Under the pieces are notes generated by a model. The model had not been told where the DNA came from. It searched no databases and saw only the letters and a program-made list of their open reading frames with translations. From positions 1-8,473 of the forward strand of contig CAYRVF010000172.1 in the NCBI GenBank assembly GCA_964427535.1: a stretch of 8,473 bases of DNA, written 5' to 3'. The translations under genes and the position numbers were made by a program. Below, one piece after another: positions 1-5,819 of the stretch. The stretch comes from CAYRVF01 sp964427535. GTDB lineage: Bacteria; Chloroflexota; Ktedonobacteria; Ktedonobacterales; JADMIN01. Positions within the stretch are counted from its first letter, which is position 1, and every line of letters begins with the position of its first letter.

Positions 1-165
1 CATCGTCTTGGTGGGCGTGCAGCCCTCGTTGATGCACGTGCCGCCGACGTGCTCGCGCTCGATGATCGCCGTTCTGCGGCCCGACTTCGCCAGCGCCGTA
101 GCGAGCGGTCCGCCCGCCTGTCCCGCGCCGATCACGATCGCGTCATACTGCTCGGTATCAGCCAT
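1..165 (-). CDS. FAD-dependent pyridine nucleotide-disulfide oxidoreductase, N-terminal fragment
   Basis: Only the first 55 codons lie in the window; the gene continues beyond base 1. The N-terminus has the FAD-binding Rossmann motif GAGQAGG (residues 13-19), followed by an acidic strand end (IIERE) and the redox-active disulfide motif GGTCINEGCTPTK, with C44 and C49 in CxxxxC spacing. This is the signature of class I flavin disulfide reductases (dihydrolipoamide dehydrogenase, glutathione reductase, mercuric reductase). The GCTPTKT variant is common in proteins annotated as mercuric-reductase-like or FAD-containing oxidoreductase. The exact substrate cannot be decided because the NAD(P)-binding and dimerisation domains are missing. 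The ATG is preceded by a purine-rich AGGGGAG about 8 bases upstream. It lies 51 bp downstream of the Gfo/Idh/MocA gene on the same strand and may be co-transcribed with it. Confidence 0.9.
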   Translation of the reverse strand, partial: MADTEQYDAIVIGAGQAGGPLATALAKSGRRTAIIEREHVGGTCINEGCTPTKTM

Positions 166-216
166 CGTCTCCGCTCCCCTCTGCTCCTGTGCTCTCCCAC
201 GTGTGCCACGTGAGAT
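166..216 (-). promoter_or_regulatory. CACGTG-TGC-CACGTG inverted repeat between two minus-strand genes
   Basis: Two copies of the self-complementary hexamer CACGTG (198-203 and 207-212) are separated by three bases. Together they can form a six-pair hairpin with a three-base loop, or serve as a tandem palindromic protein site. It sits directly after the stop codon of the dehydrogenase gene and about 33 bases before the oxidoreductase start. There is no T-tract, so a classical intrinsic terminator is unlikely. The function is unknown. Confidence 0.35.
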
Positions 217-1227
217 TTAGCGTGGCCAGCGATAGTTCGCGGCGGCATAGATCGCCTCGATGGCGCGGGCCTGGTCCAGCGCGTCCTCAGGCGAGAGCAC
301 GTCGGGCCGCCGCGAGCCGCGCACGCAATCGGCGAAGTACTCCACTTCCAGCCGGTACTGATCGACCGCCGCGAACCGGCGCTCCAGCACCTCCGACTCG
401 CGCTCGATGCGCACGACTGGCTCGGTCATGCCCGGCGTATAGGGACGTGGGAGCAGCATGCGCCCGCGCTCGCCGATGACCTCTGCGACCATGTGCCACG
501 GCTGCGCGAAGCTCGAATCGATCAGCGCCATCCGACCCGGCCCGAAATCGAGGATGGCGGCGACGGTCGTCTCGACCTCCATGCCATCGGGCACGTCCAC
601 AGTGGCGGCGACACCGCGCGGTGCCTCACCGAAAATCATACGGCTGAAGTTCAGCGGATAACAGCCGACATCCATCAGCGAGCCGCCGCCCAGCGCCCCT
701 TGCAGGCGAATATCGCCGGGACGACTGCGGATGTCGAAGGCGAAGCTCGACCGCACCATGCGCACCGGCCCGATCTCCCCCGCCGCAAGCTGCTCGCGCG
801 CCCAGACGATCTGTGGATGGAAGCGGTACATGAACGCTTCCATTAGCAGCACGCCCGCGCGCTCGCAGGCCGCCATCATGCGCTCGACCTCCGCGGCAGT
901 GAGGCCGAGGGGCTTCTCGCAGAGCACGTGCTTTCCGGCTTCCGCGGCGCGAATCGTCCACTCCATGTGCAGGCTGTTCGGCAGCGGAATGTAGACCGCC
1001 TCGACATCGGGATCGGCGAGCACCGCGTCGTAGCTGCTGTAGACCTTCGCGCTGGGGTAGTGCGCCGCCACGCGTTCCGCCCGCCCGATGTCGCGGCTGC
1101 CGATCGCCACGAGGCGCCCATTGGACGAGGCGGCGATTGCCGGGAGAACGGCTTTCACGCCGATGTTCGCGGCGCTGAGAACGCCCCAACGGAGGGCCGG
1201 CTCGATACGCGGCTCGGGTGCTGCCAT
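217..1227 (-). CDS. Gfo/Idh/MocA family NAD(P)-dependent oxidoreductase
   Basis: This is a 336-residue protein, the usual length for the family. The N-terminal dinucleotide-binding domain carries GVLSAANIG (15-23), the family's variant of the glycine loop, and the conserved EKP motif at 104-106, whose lysine is catalytic in characterised members. MEAFMYRFHPQ (129-139) and GGGSLMDVGCYP (180-191) are typical of the clade containing NADP-dependent D-xylose 1-dehydrogenase and dihydrodiol dehydrogenase, so a sugar or cyclic alcohol substrate is likely but not provable. The protein is expected to be soluble and cytoplasmic. The start was chosen at the ATG at 1227, which has AAGGGA about 9 bases upstream and leaves a normal N-terminus. 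The open frame continues up to 2214, but that part is antisense to the AhpD-like gene and has no family match. The gene ends 51 bp before the flavin oxidoreductase on the same strand. Confidence 0.93.
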   Translation of the reverse strand: MAAPEPRIEPALRWGVLSAANIGVKAVLPAIAASSNGRLVAIGSRDIGRAERVAAHYPSAKVYSSYDAVLADPDVEAVYIPLPNSLHMEWTIRAAEAGKHVLCEKPLGLTAAEVERMMAACERAGVLLMEAFMYRFHPQIVWAREQLAAGEIGPVRMVRSSFAFDIRSRPGDIRLQGALGGGSLMDVGCYPLNFSRMIFGEAPRGVAATVDVPDGMEVETTVAAILDFGPGRMALIDSSFAQPWHMVAEVIGERGRMLLPRPYTPGMTEPVVRIERESEVLERRFAAVDQYRLEVEYFADCVRGSRRPDVLSPEDALDQARAIEAIYAAANYRWPR

Positions 1228-1356
1228 GCTGTTATCCCTTCGATGTCGTGCTCGCGTGCCCCTCGCGGGTCGCTTGCGTCGGGTCGGGGGAGCGCGTCGG
1301 GTGAGATGCCTGCTGAGAAGTGCTGCTGAACAGGCGGCTCGCCCTCGCCCCCGCAG

Positions 1357-1362
1357 TATAAT
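1357..1362 (+). promoter_or_regulatory. Candidate -10 box (TATAAT) for the AhpD-led operon
   Basis: A perfect TATAAT in very GC-rich surroundings lies 75 bases upstream of the AhpD-like start codon. No good -35 hexamer is visible at 16-18 bp spacing (the best is GCGGCT at 1334-1339, 2 of 6). The promoter may therefore need an activator or use a different sigma factor. The reverse complement also reads TATTAT, so a promoter for the divergent dehydrogenase gene in the same spot is possible. Confidence 0.5.
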
Positions 1363-1378
1363 ATCTGGAGGAACGGCC

Positions 1379-1399
1379 GATCTGCCAGCCGGGCAGATC
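1379..1399. promoter_or_regulatory. Perfect 8-5-8 inverted repeat, operator or leader hairpin
   Basis: The arms GATCTGCC (1379-1386) and GGCAGATC (1392-1399) are perfectly complementary around a five-base spacer. The repeat starts about 17 bases after the TATAAT box, so it lies just after the expected transcription start and ends 38 bases before the AhpD-like ATG. It could be a dimeric repressor operator, or a stable hairpin in the mRNA leader. It has no following T-tract, which argues against an intrinsic terminator. No adjacent regulator gene indicates who binds it. Confidence 0.5.
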
Positions 1400-1437
1400 G
1401 CGGCGGTGAACGAAGGACACGAAGGAAAGGACCAACG

Positions 1438-2028
1438 ATGGCACTTCCGCCACGCATCCGCCCCCTCGCAGCGGAGGATGCCGACCCGCAGGCGCGCACG
1501 GTGCTCGACGAGTTTGTGCGCGAGCGCGGCAACATGCCCAATATGTTCCGCACGATGGCGCTGCGGCCCGAGATCATGGAGACCGCCGCGGCGCACATGC
1601 GAGCCATCTTCTCCACGGGCACGGTGGACCCGCGCCTGAAAGAGATGCTCGCCGTGCGCGTCTCGCAGATCAACGATTGTGCCTACTGCCGCACGTCGCA
1701 CAGCGCGCTGGCGAAGAAACTGGGGGCATCCGAGGATTTGCTCGACGCGATGTATCACATCGACGAGCACGAAGACATGTTCACTCCGGCGGAGCTCGCC
1801 GCGCTCTGGTTCGCCGACCGCATGACAACCGACGCGCAGGGCGTGGACGAAGAGGTGTGGGCGTCCGTGCGCGAGCACTTCGACGAGGGACAGATCATCG
1901 AGCTCGCGGCGGTCATTGGCCTGTTCAACTATTTCAACCGCTTCAACGACGCGCTGCGGGTCGAGATTACGCCGGCAGCTCCGGTTGAAGCGGGCACGGC
2001 GGGCCAGAATGGATCCGGCACACGATGA
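1438..2028 (+). CDS. AhpD/carboxymuconolactone decarboxylase-like (peroxidase-related) protein
   Basis: This is a 196-residue soluble protein of the AhpD-like superfamily. The helix containing INDCAYCRTSH provides the dithiol pair C81 and C84 plus H88, the CxxCxxxH signature used by AhpD-type alkylhydroperoxidases for thiol relay. RGNMPNMFRTMALRPEI (30-46) is the typical helix-entry motif of the peroxidase-related subgroup. The substrate is unknown. In characterised homologues the cysteines reduce peroxides or pass electrons to a peroxiredoxin, but no peroxiredoxin or lipoamide enzyme is encoded in this operon. The start is supported by GGAAAGG 7 bases before the ATG. The stop codon overlaps the next ATG (ATGA at 2025-2028), which implies translational coupling. 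The last 20 or so residues are Ala/Gly-rich and probably disordered. Confidence 0.92.
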   Translation: MALPPRIRPLAAEDADPQARTVLDEFVRERGNMPNMFRTMALRPEIMETAAAHMRAIFSTGTVDPRLKEMLAVRVSQINDCAYCRTSHSALAKKLGASEDLLDAMYHIDEHEDMFTPAELAALWFADRMTTDAQGVDEEVWASVREHFDEGQIIELAAVIGLFNYFNRFNDALRVEITPAAPVEAGTAGQNGSGTR

Positions 2029-2390
2029 ACGACGACACATCTGACGGGGCCGCTCCAGGCGACGCGGAGCGCATGACGCCTCTCGAGGCGCTGGCGTCGC
2101 TGCTCGACGACCTGACGACATTGGATGAGTACCTGGAGGAGCGCTCACACCATACCTACGAGCTAGCGCAGCGCTTTCTGGCGAACGCGCGCCGTGATTC
2201 TGGCTCGCGCGCATTTGATGAGCGGCAGGCGACGATGCTTGAATATCAGCACTACATCTGGGCGGAGATCACCTCGCGGCTGAGCAAGCTGATCGACAAT
2301 TATCAACCGTATGCCCATCCCGCCCCAGACACATCCACCGCCGAGGATCCATCCGGGAGCGCCGACGCCCAGCACGACGGGAGCGCCTGA
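2025..2390 (+). CDS. Small acidic, helix-rich hypothetical protein
   Basis: I do not recognise a family for this 121-residue protein. It has an acidic unstructured head (1-16) and then two predicted amphipathic helices, about 17-58 (rich in Leu, Asp and Glu) and 64-92 (with aromatic residues Y74, Y77 and W79). The tail is Asp/Ser/Pro-rich and low in complexity. There are no cysteines, signal peptide or membrane segment, so a cytoplasmic helical hairpin that binds a partner is a reasonable guess. The start overlaps the stop of the AhpD-like gene by four bases and has only a weak ribosome-binding site. Expression is therefore probably coupled to that gene, and reality of the frame is supported mainly by this coupling, good codon use and the next gene following at two bases. 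Confidence 0.75.
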   Translation: MNDDTSDGAAPGDAERMTPLEALASLLDDLTTLDEYLEERSHHTYELAQRFLANARRDSGSRAFDERQATMLEYQHYIWAEITSRLSKLIDNYQPYAHPAPDTSTAEDPSGSADAQHDGSA

Positions 2391-2392
2391 GC

Positions 2393-2746
2393 ATGTCCGC
2401 GCCTCGTCCACGCGCGCCATCGCCAGGCCGCGACTCCGCGCGTAATGGCTCGGGGGCTGCCCAGAACCAGCGCCGCCTGCGCCGGGCCGAAGCCTCGCTG
2501 CGCGCGGGCGCGACGGGCCTGGCCGTGCTGGGTGGCCTCGCCTGCTATCTGCTGCTGCTGCATTTCGGGCTGGCGCCGCTCGTGGCAGGCATCTGCGGGT
2601 TCGTGTTCGCGCTGTTCGGGCGGGTGGCGGCGCTCGCGCTCGCGAGAGACTGGCTGCTCGCCAGCGCGCGGCGTGCCCAGCCGCCGCATGACGGCACAGA
2701 ACGTCGCGACGGCCAGTCGCGCACACAACGGAGAGCACGCCGGTGA
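2393..2746 (+). CDS. Small two-helix integral membrane protein
   Basis: This is a 117-residue protein with no family I can name. A basic, Pro/Ser/Arg-rich N-terminal arm (1-38, with RRLRR at 27-31) precedes two hydrophobic segments, about 39-58 and 62-84, joined by a very short turn. A basic, polar tail of about 30 residues follows. By the positive-inside rule both termini should be cytoplasmic, giving a membrane hairpin. It begins two bases after the previous stop, with GGGAG about 9 bases ahead of the ATG. It ends in a GTGA overlap with the next gene. Such a protein could anchor or recruit its operon partners to the membrane; that role is inferred from position only. Confidence 0.75.
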   Translation: MSAPRPRAPSPGRDSARNGSGAAQNQRRLRRAEASLRAGATGLAVLGGLACYLLLLHFGLAPLVAGICGFVFALFGRVAALALARDWLLASARRAQPPHDGTERRDGQSRTQRRARR

Positions 2747-3459
2747 GGCTGATCGTCATCGGCGGCGGCTGCTACGGCAGCATGCACACCCGCCAACTGC
2801 TGAAGGCGCAGCGGCGCGGCAAGATCGCCTGCGAGCGCTTCGAGCTGATCGACCACAATCCGGCGTGCCAGGCGCTGGCCGCGTTTGCGGACGAGCCGCT
2901 GGTGCGTGTCGTGCGGATGGACTGGGACGCCTATCTGCGTGCCTACCTCGACACAGTGGACGAGACAACCGACGACCGCCTGGTGCCAGCCCCGTTCGCG
3001 CCCCACCTGCTCTTCGACTGGCTGCGAGATGCCGTCGCTCGCGACGTGCCGGAGGCGAGTGTGCGCCGCGCGCCCTGCGACCTCACGCTGGGCCTGCCCT
3101 ATGAGCACACCGCCGAGCCAGGCAACCGCTTTATCAGCGCGGCGGGGTGGCTGTGCCCTGTCACCTGCATCGAGCCGAAGCTGTGTCCGGCCATCCACGG
3201 CGAACGCACCTGGGAGTTGGGCGAGATCGTCCGCACCGGCCCGACGCGGGCCGGAGAGTCCTACTCCAGTGTGGAGCTCTTTACCTGCCGCCACTACGCC
3301 TGGGGCGTCGGCACGATCCCCATCGCCGATCTGGTGCGGGCGCGCGCACGCGTCGTGGCGGCACTTCGAGCGGGGCAGGCGCAGCGGGTGGTCGTCGGCA
3401 CGGTCTCATCGTGTCACGGCGTGCTCGGCGTGCTAGAAGCGGCCCCCTCCCCCACCTGA
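2743..3459 (+). CDS. Rossmann-like protein with a CPxxCxEPxxCP cysteine motif, unknown function
   Basis: This is a 238-residue protein. It starts with MRLIVIGGGCYGSMH, a beta strand followed by a glycine-rich nucleotide-binding-type loop, then a helix and a second strand ending in an acidic residue (ELIDHN, D37). That pattern fits an NAD- or SAM-type Rossmann fold. The middle part holds C138-P-x2-C142-x-E-P-x2-C148-P followed by an arginine (R155). C182 and H184 follow, then C224 and H225. Nine cysteines in all (10, 30, 42, 112, 138, 142, 148, 182, 224) is a lot for an aerobic-type cytoplasmic protein and suggests a metal or iron-sulfur site. I cannot name the family. The GTG start is supported by GGAGAG 7 bases upstream and by the four-base overlap with the preceding stop. 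It is the last gene of the operon. Confidence 0.85.
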   Translation: MRLIVIGGGCYGSMHTRQLLKAQRRGKIACERFELIDHNPACQALAAFADEPLVRVVRMDWDAYLRAYLDTVDETTDDRLVPAPFAPHLLFDWLRDAVARDVPEASVRRAPCDLTLGLPYEHTAEPGNRFISAAGWLCPVTCIEPKLCPAIHGERTWELGEIVRTGPTRAGESYSSVELFTCRHYAWGVGTIPIADLVRARARVVAALRAGQAQRVVVGTVSSCHGVLGVLEAAPSPT

Positions 3460-3474
3460 CGGTGAGAGAGGGGG
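3443..3474. terminator. Long hairpin overlapping the operon's stop codon
   Basis: Bases 3443-3456 (C-rich) can pair with 3461-3474 (G-rich) over 14 positions with two C-A mismatches, leaving a four-base loop that contains the TGA stop. It lies between the converging operon and the PD-(D/E)xK-like gene, where a bidirectional terminator is expected. Neither strand shows a T-tract, so termination is uncertain. The arm sequence resembles the repeat at 4365-4406 and may be a dispersed element. Confidence 0.4.
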
Positions 3475-3512
3475 AACTGAGACGCGTTGCGCTTCTGGCT
3501 CACCTATGGGAG

Positions 3513-4238
3513 TTACAACGCCTCCAGGCTCCGGAGCAGCGCACGGCGCACGTCGGGCGCGAGGGGATGGCGCGCCTGGGGATTGAGCCAGTGGGCCAAG
3601 GAGGCGGCGCCTCGTGGGGCAGTGTCGCCCCGAATCACCACGACGCTCAGCTTCGGCACCAGCCGCAGATACTCGCGCGCGCCCTCAAGGCCCCTTCGGG
3701 TGAAGAAGGCGTCATCCTTGCGCTCCGCCATTGCGCGGAGCTGGGCCATCGCCGCGCTGGCGTCGGCGGTCGCTCCCCGCTCTGACGACTCGTTGTAGAT
3801 CACCAGCGCGTTACTGCCGCCTGGTGGAAGCTGACGTAGCTTGTCACAGAGCACGTCCGCCCACTTCCCGGCGTGCGCCTGGCCGCGGATGCGTTTCACC
3901 TCCACATCAAAGGGCGTGTGCGTCTTGTAGAGGAGGCTGAAGTCGGGGCCGCGCGTCTTGTTCGCCGCGTACTTCTCGTATTCCAGCGTGAACGTTGGCT
4001 CGGTCAGCAGGCATGCCGCCGTTAGCAGCTCCGCGCGCAGATCGCGCACTCCCTCGCCGCCCGCGACGCTGCGCAGCTTTTTACGTATCTTGTCGCGGTA
4101 CTGCTCCAAGAAGATGGCGAAGCGCGGCGACGTGGCGCACCACTGCTCGCAGGAGGTCCGCATCTCGGGCGCGTCCTCAGAGAAGAGGGCGTCCAGCAGG
4201 TCATTGAGGACGACTGGCCGCAGCCGTTGGGATGTCAT
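3513..4238 (-). CDS. Hypothetical protein with a PD-(D/E)xK nuclease-like motif
   Basis: This is a 241-residue soluble protein. The segment RGPDFSLL followed 10 residues later by DVEVKRIRG gives P98-D99 and E113-x-K115, the spacing and strand-turn-strand setting of the PD-(D/E)xK nuclease fold. E70 in the preceding helix (RAELLTA) could supply the usual upstream acidic ligand. The N-terminal part (11-57) is helical and charged, and SNALVIYNES (142-151) could be the next core strand. No methylase, helicase or toxin/antitoxin partner is adjacent, so the role (restriction, repair or a non-catalytic relative) is unknown. The start is placed at MTSQRLRP; GGGGAG lies about 12 bases upstream, a rather long spacing. 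The open frame extends 23 codons further, but that part overlaps intergenic-looking repeat sequence. Confidence 0.75.
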   Translation of the reverse strand: MTSQRLRPVVLNDLLDALFSEDAPEMRTSCEQWCATSPRFAIFLEQYRDKIRKKLRSVAGGEGVRDLRAELLTAACLLTEPTFTLEYEKYAANKTRGPDFSLLYKTHTPFDVEVKRIRGQAHAGKWADVLCDKLRQLPPGGSNALVIYNESSERGATADASAAMAQLRAMAERKDDAFFTRRGLEGAREYLRLVPKLSVVVIRGDTAPRGAASLAHWLNPQARHPLAPDVRRALLRSLEAL

Positions 4239-4364
4239 AGCACGCCGTCGCTCCCCGCTTCTTGTAAGGCAGCCCTGAAACGGCATGCCCAAGCGCAGCA
4301 TACCCAATGGCGGGAGCTAGCGCCAGGCAGTTTTCCCGACGACCTGGCACGACGCCGCGCAACT

Positions 4365-4406
4365 CCTCTCCACGGGCGTGAGCCGGGAGAGAGGCTGGGA
4401 GAGAGG
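4365..4406 (-). repeat. Hairpin plus tandem GGGAGAGAGG repeats downstream of the disordered-protein gene
   Basis: CTCTCC (4366-4371) pairs with GGAGAG (4386-4391), extended inward by CGG/CCG pairs, making a hairpin that begins about 20 bases after the stop of the 4413-5819 gene. The decamer GGGAGAGAGG occurs twice (4385-4394 and 4397-4406) separated by CT. The C/T-rich complement is reminiscent of dispersed terminator-like repeats in Chloroflexota genomes; that comparison is from memory and not verified here. There is no T-tract. Confidence 0.4.
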
Positions 4407-4412
4407 GCCGCG

Positions 4413-5819
4413 CTACTGCATCGCCTCGCCGTGCTCGTCGTACTCCAGGTAGGCGACGTCGCGGACATAGGGATGCTGACGCAGGCGATCGGCGACATCG
4501 GCCTCCGTCCCTGGACGCACTAGCGCGAGGAAGCCATGCTTGCGCGGGATGATGCGCAGCGGGCGGGCCTGGCTCGCCGAGAGCAGTCGTTGCGCCTGCC
4601 CCACCGTGACCCCCTGGCGGAAGAAGATAGCCACACGTCCCGGCCCGAGGAAGGGCGCCTGCTGGCGCGCGGGGTTGCCATCCAGCCGCTGTTCGAGGAA
4701 GGTGCGCGCTTGCTCCGCCTGCTCTGAGATGCGCTTGATCGTCGGCGCGGCGGCGTGCTGTGCGCGCTCGGTCATCTCGCGCGCGGTGGCGGTGAGCCGG
4801 CCGAACGCATCGCCCAGGCGTCCGCCAGCGGGAGCGTCCTCGGCATGCGCCGGAATCGGGTGCAGCCCGCTCGCCTTCGCCTCGTGCTGGTAGTTGAGCG
4901 CGGTCCGCAGCGACGGCGCGATATCGCGCCACCACTGACGCACGGTGTCGGCGACGGAGAGCGGCTCGTCGGGCGCCGCGGCACCCTGCTCGTGGGCGAC
5001 ACGATGCGCGCGCAGCTCCTGGAAGCGTTGCATGCGCGGATTGGGCAGTGCCGAGCGCGGCACCCCGGCCGGCGGCGTCCCCGGCATCGGACGGCCATCG
5101 GGCGCGGCCAGCCGCGGACCAAGTGGAATGTTGCCCGCGGCGCCGGTAGCGCCGGTGGCGCCAGCCGCCTTGAGAGGATTCACCGCCGCGCGCGGACGCT
5201 GTGAGGCGAGCGTTGGCCGCATCGTCGGGCGTGCGTCGGCTCCCTCCGGCTTCTGCGGAGATGGCCAGCGCGGCATCTCGCCGGTCTGCAGGTAGTCGGG
5301 ACGTTTCTTCCGCAGCATGCCAGGCGTCATGACGACGGTTGGCTGATCGGCGACCGACCACTCGTCCAGTTCGTCGACGATGCCCTCGGTGACGACCGGC
5401 TCGCTCCCCAGCGGCTGGCTCGGAACGGTAGAGCGCACGAATCCGCGCGGCTGGCTCGGGGTGCCCTCACGGCTCTGGTCGGGCTCGGCGTTCTCGGCGT
5501 CGTACGCCTGAGGGGCCGACTGCTCGCTAGCGCGGGGGCGCGTCATCGAGGCGAGCGTGTTGCGGCGCGGCCGCGACCCCTCAGGCGCACGCACCTGCGC
5601 GGCGATAATCGTCGCGTCTGGGTCAGACTCGGGCGCGGACGCCGGGCGCTCGCCCGGCGACTCGGCGGGCGTCTCCTCCAGGCTGACCGCCGGCAGCGGA
5701 CGCGTCTCACGCGGTGCTTCCGGCGCCTCGGGCCGCTCCGCGATGTCGGTGGCCACCGTCCGCTGTTGTATTCCCGCGAGTTGGTCGTCGCGCTCGTTCT
5801 GGTCTGAGTTGGTCGTCAT
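4413..5819 (-). CDS. Large disordered protein with C-terminal subtilase-propeptide-like domain
   Basis: The 468-residue protein has no signal peptide and no membrane segment. Residues 1-260 are Pro/Ala/Glu/Arg-rich and predicted disordered, with a conserved-looking patch PTVVMTPGMLRKKRPDYLQ (160-178) and a short collagen-like GATGATGAAG (220-229). Residues 285-380 form amphipathic helices (TVRQWWRDIAPSLRTAL and TATAREMTERAQ among them). Residues 394-460 look like a compact domain: strand RVAIFFRQGVT, helix AQRLL, strand IIPRKHGFLALVRPGT, helix VADRLRQHPYV, strand RDVAYLEY. This order and the motif pattern resemble the inhibitor I9 / fervidolysin-type propeptide of subtilases, but no protease domain follows or lies nearby. 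The start at MTTNSDQ has AAAGGGA upstream. The flanking gaps of 174 and 251 bp suggest a single-gene transcript. Function is unknown; protease inhibition or scaffolding is inference. Confidence 0.8.
   Translation of the reverse strand: MTTNSDQNERDDQLAGIQQRTVATDIAERPEAPEAPRETRPLPAVSLEETPAESPGERPASAPESDPDATIIAAQVRAPEGSRPRRNTLASMTRPRASEQSAPQAYDAENAEPDQSREGTPSQPRGFVRSTVPSQPLGSEPVVTEGIVDELDEWSVADQPTVVMTPGMLRKKRPDYLQTGEMPRWPSPQKPEGADARPTMRPTLASQRPRAAVNPLKAAGATGATGAAGNIPLGPRLAAPDGRPMPGTPPAGVPRSALPNPRMQRFQELRAHRVAHEQGAAAPDEPLSVADTVRQWWRDIAPSLRTALNYQHEAKASGLHPIPAHAEDAPAGGRLGDAFGRLTATAREMTERAQHAAAPTIKRISEQAEQARTFLEQRLDGNPARQQAPFLGPGRVAIFFRQGVTVGQAQRLLSASQARPLRIIPRKHGFLALVRPGTEADVADRLRQHPYVRDVAYLEYDEHGEAMQ

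Noticed and set aside
1228..2214. A 329-codon upstream extension of the Gfo/Idh/MocA frame on the minus strand
   Set aside because: It is antisense to the well-supported AhpD-like gene, has no recognisable motif, and the normal family N-terminus with a ribosome-binding site begins at 1227.
4239..4307. A 23-codon N-terminal extension of the PD-(D/E)xK-like protein
   Set aside because: The residues look non-conserved and Arg/Gly-rich, and the internal ATG at 4238 has a purine-rich site upstream.
4322..4348. GCCAGG...CCTGGC inverted repeat with a 15-base loop
   Set aside because: Short arms and a long loop in GC-rich DNA; not distinguishable from chance.
4201..5361. A 386-codon open frame on the minus strand in another frame of the disordered-protein gene
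   Set aside because: Its product is a run of Arg/Ala/Gly typical of a shadow frame in GC-rich DNA, while the 4413-5819 frame gives a coherent C-terminal domain.
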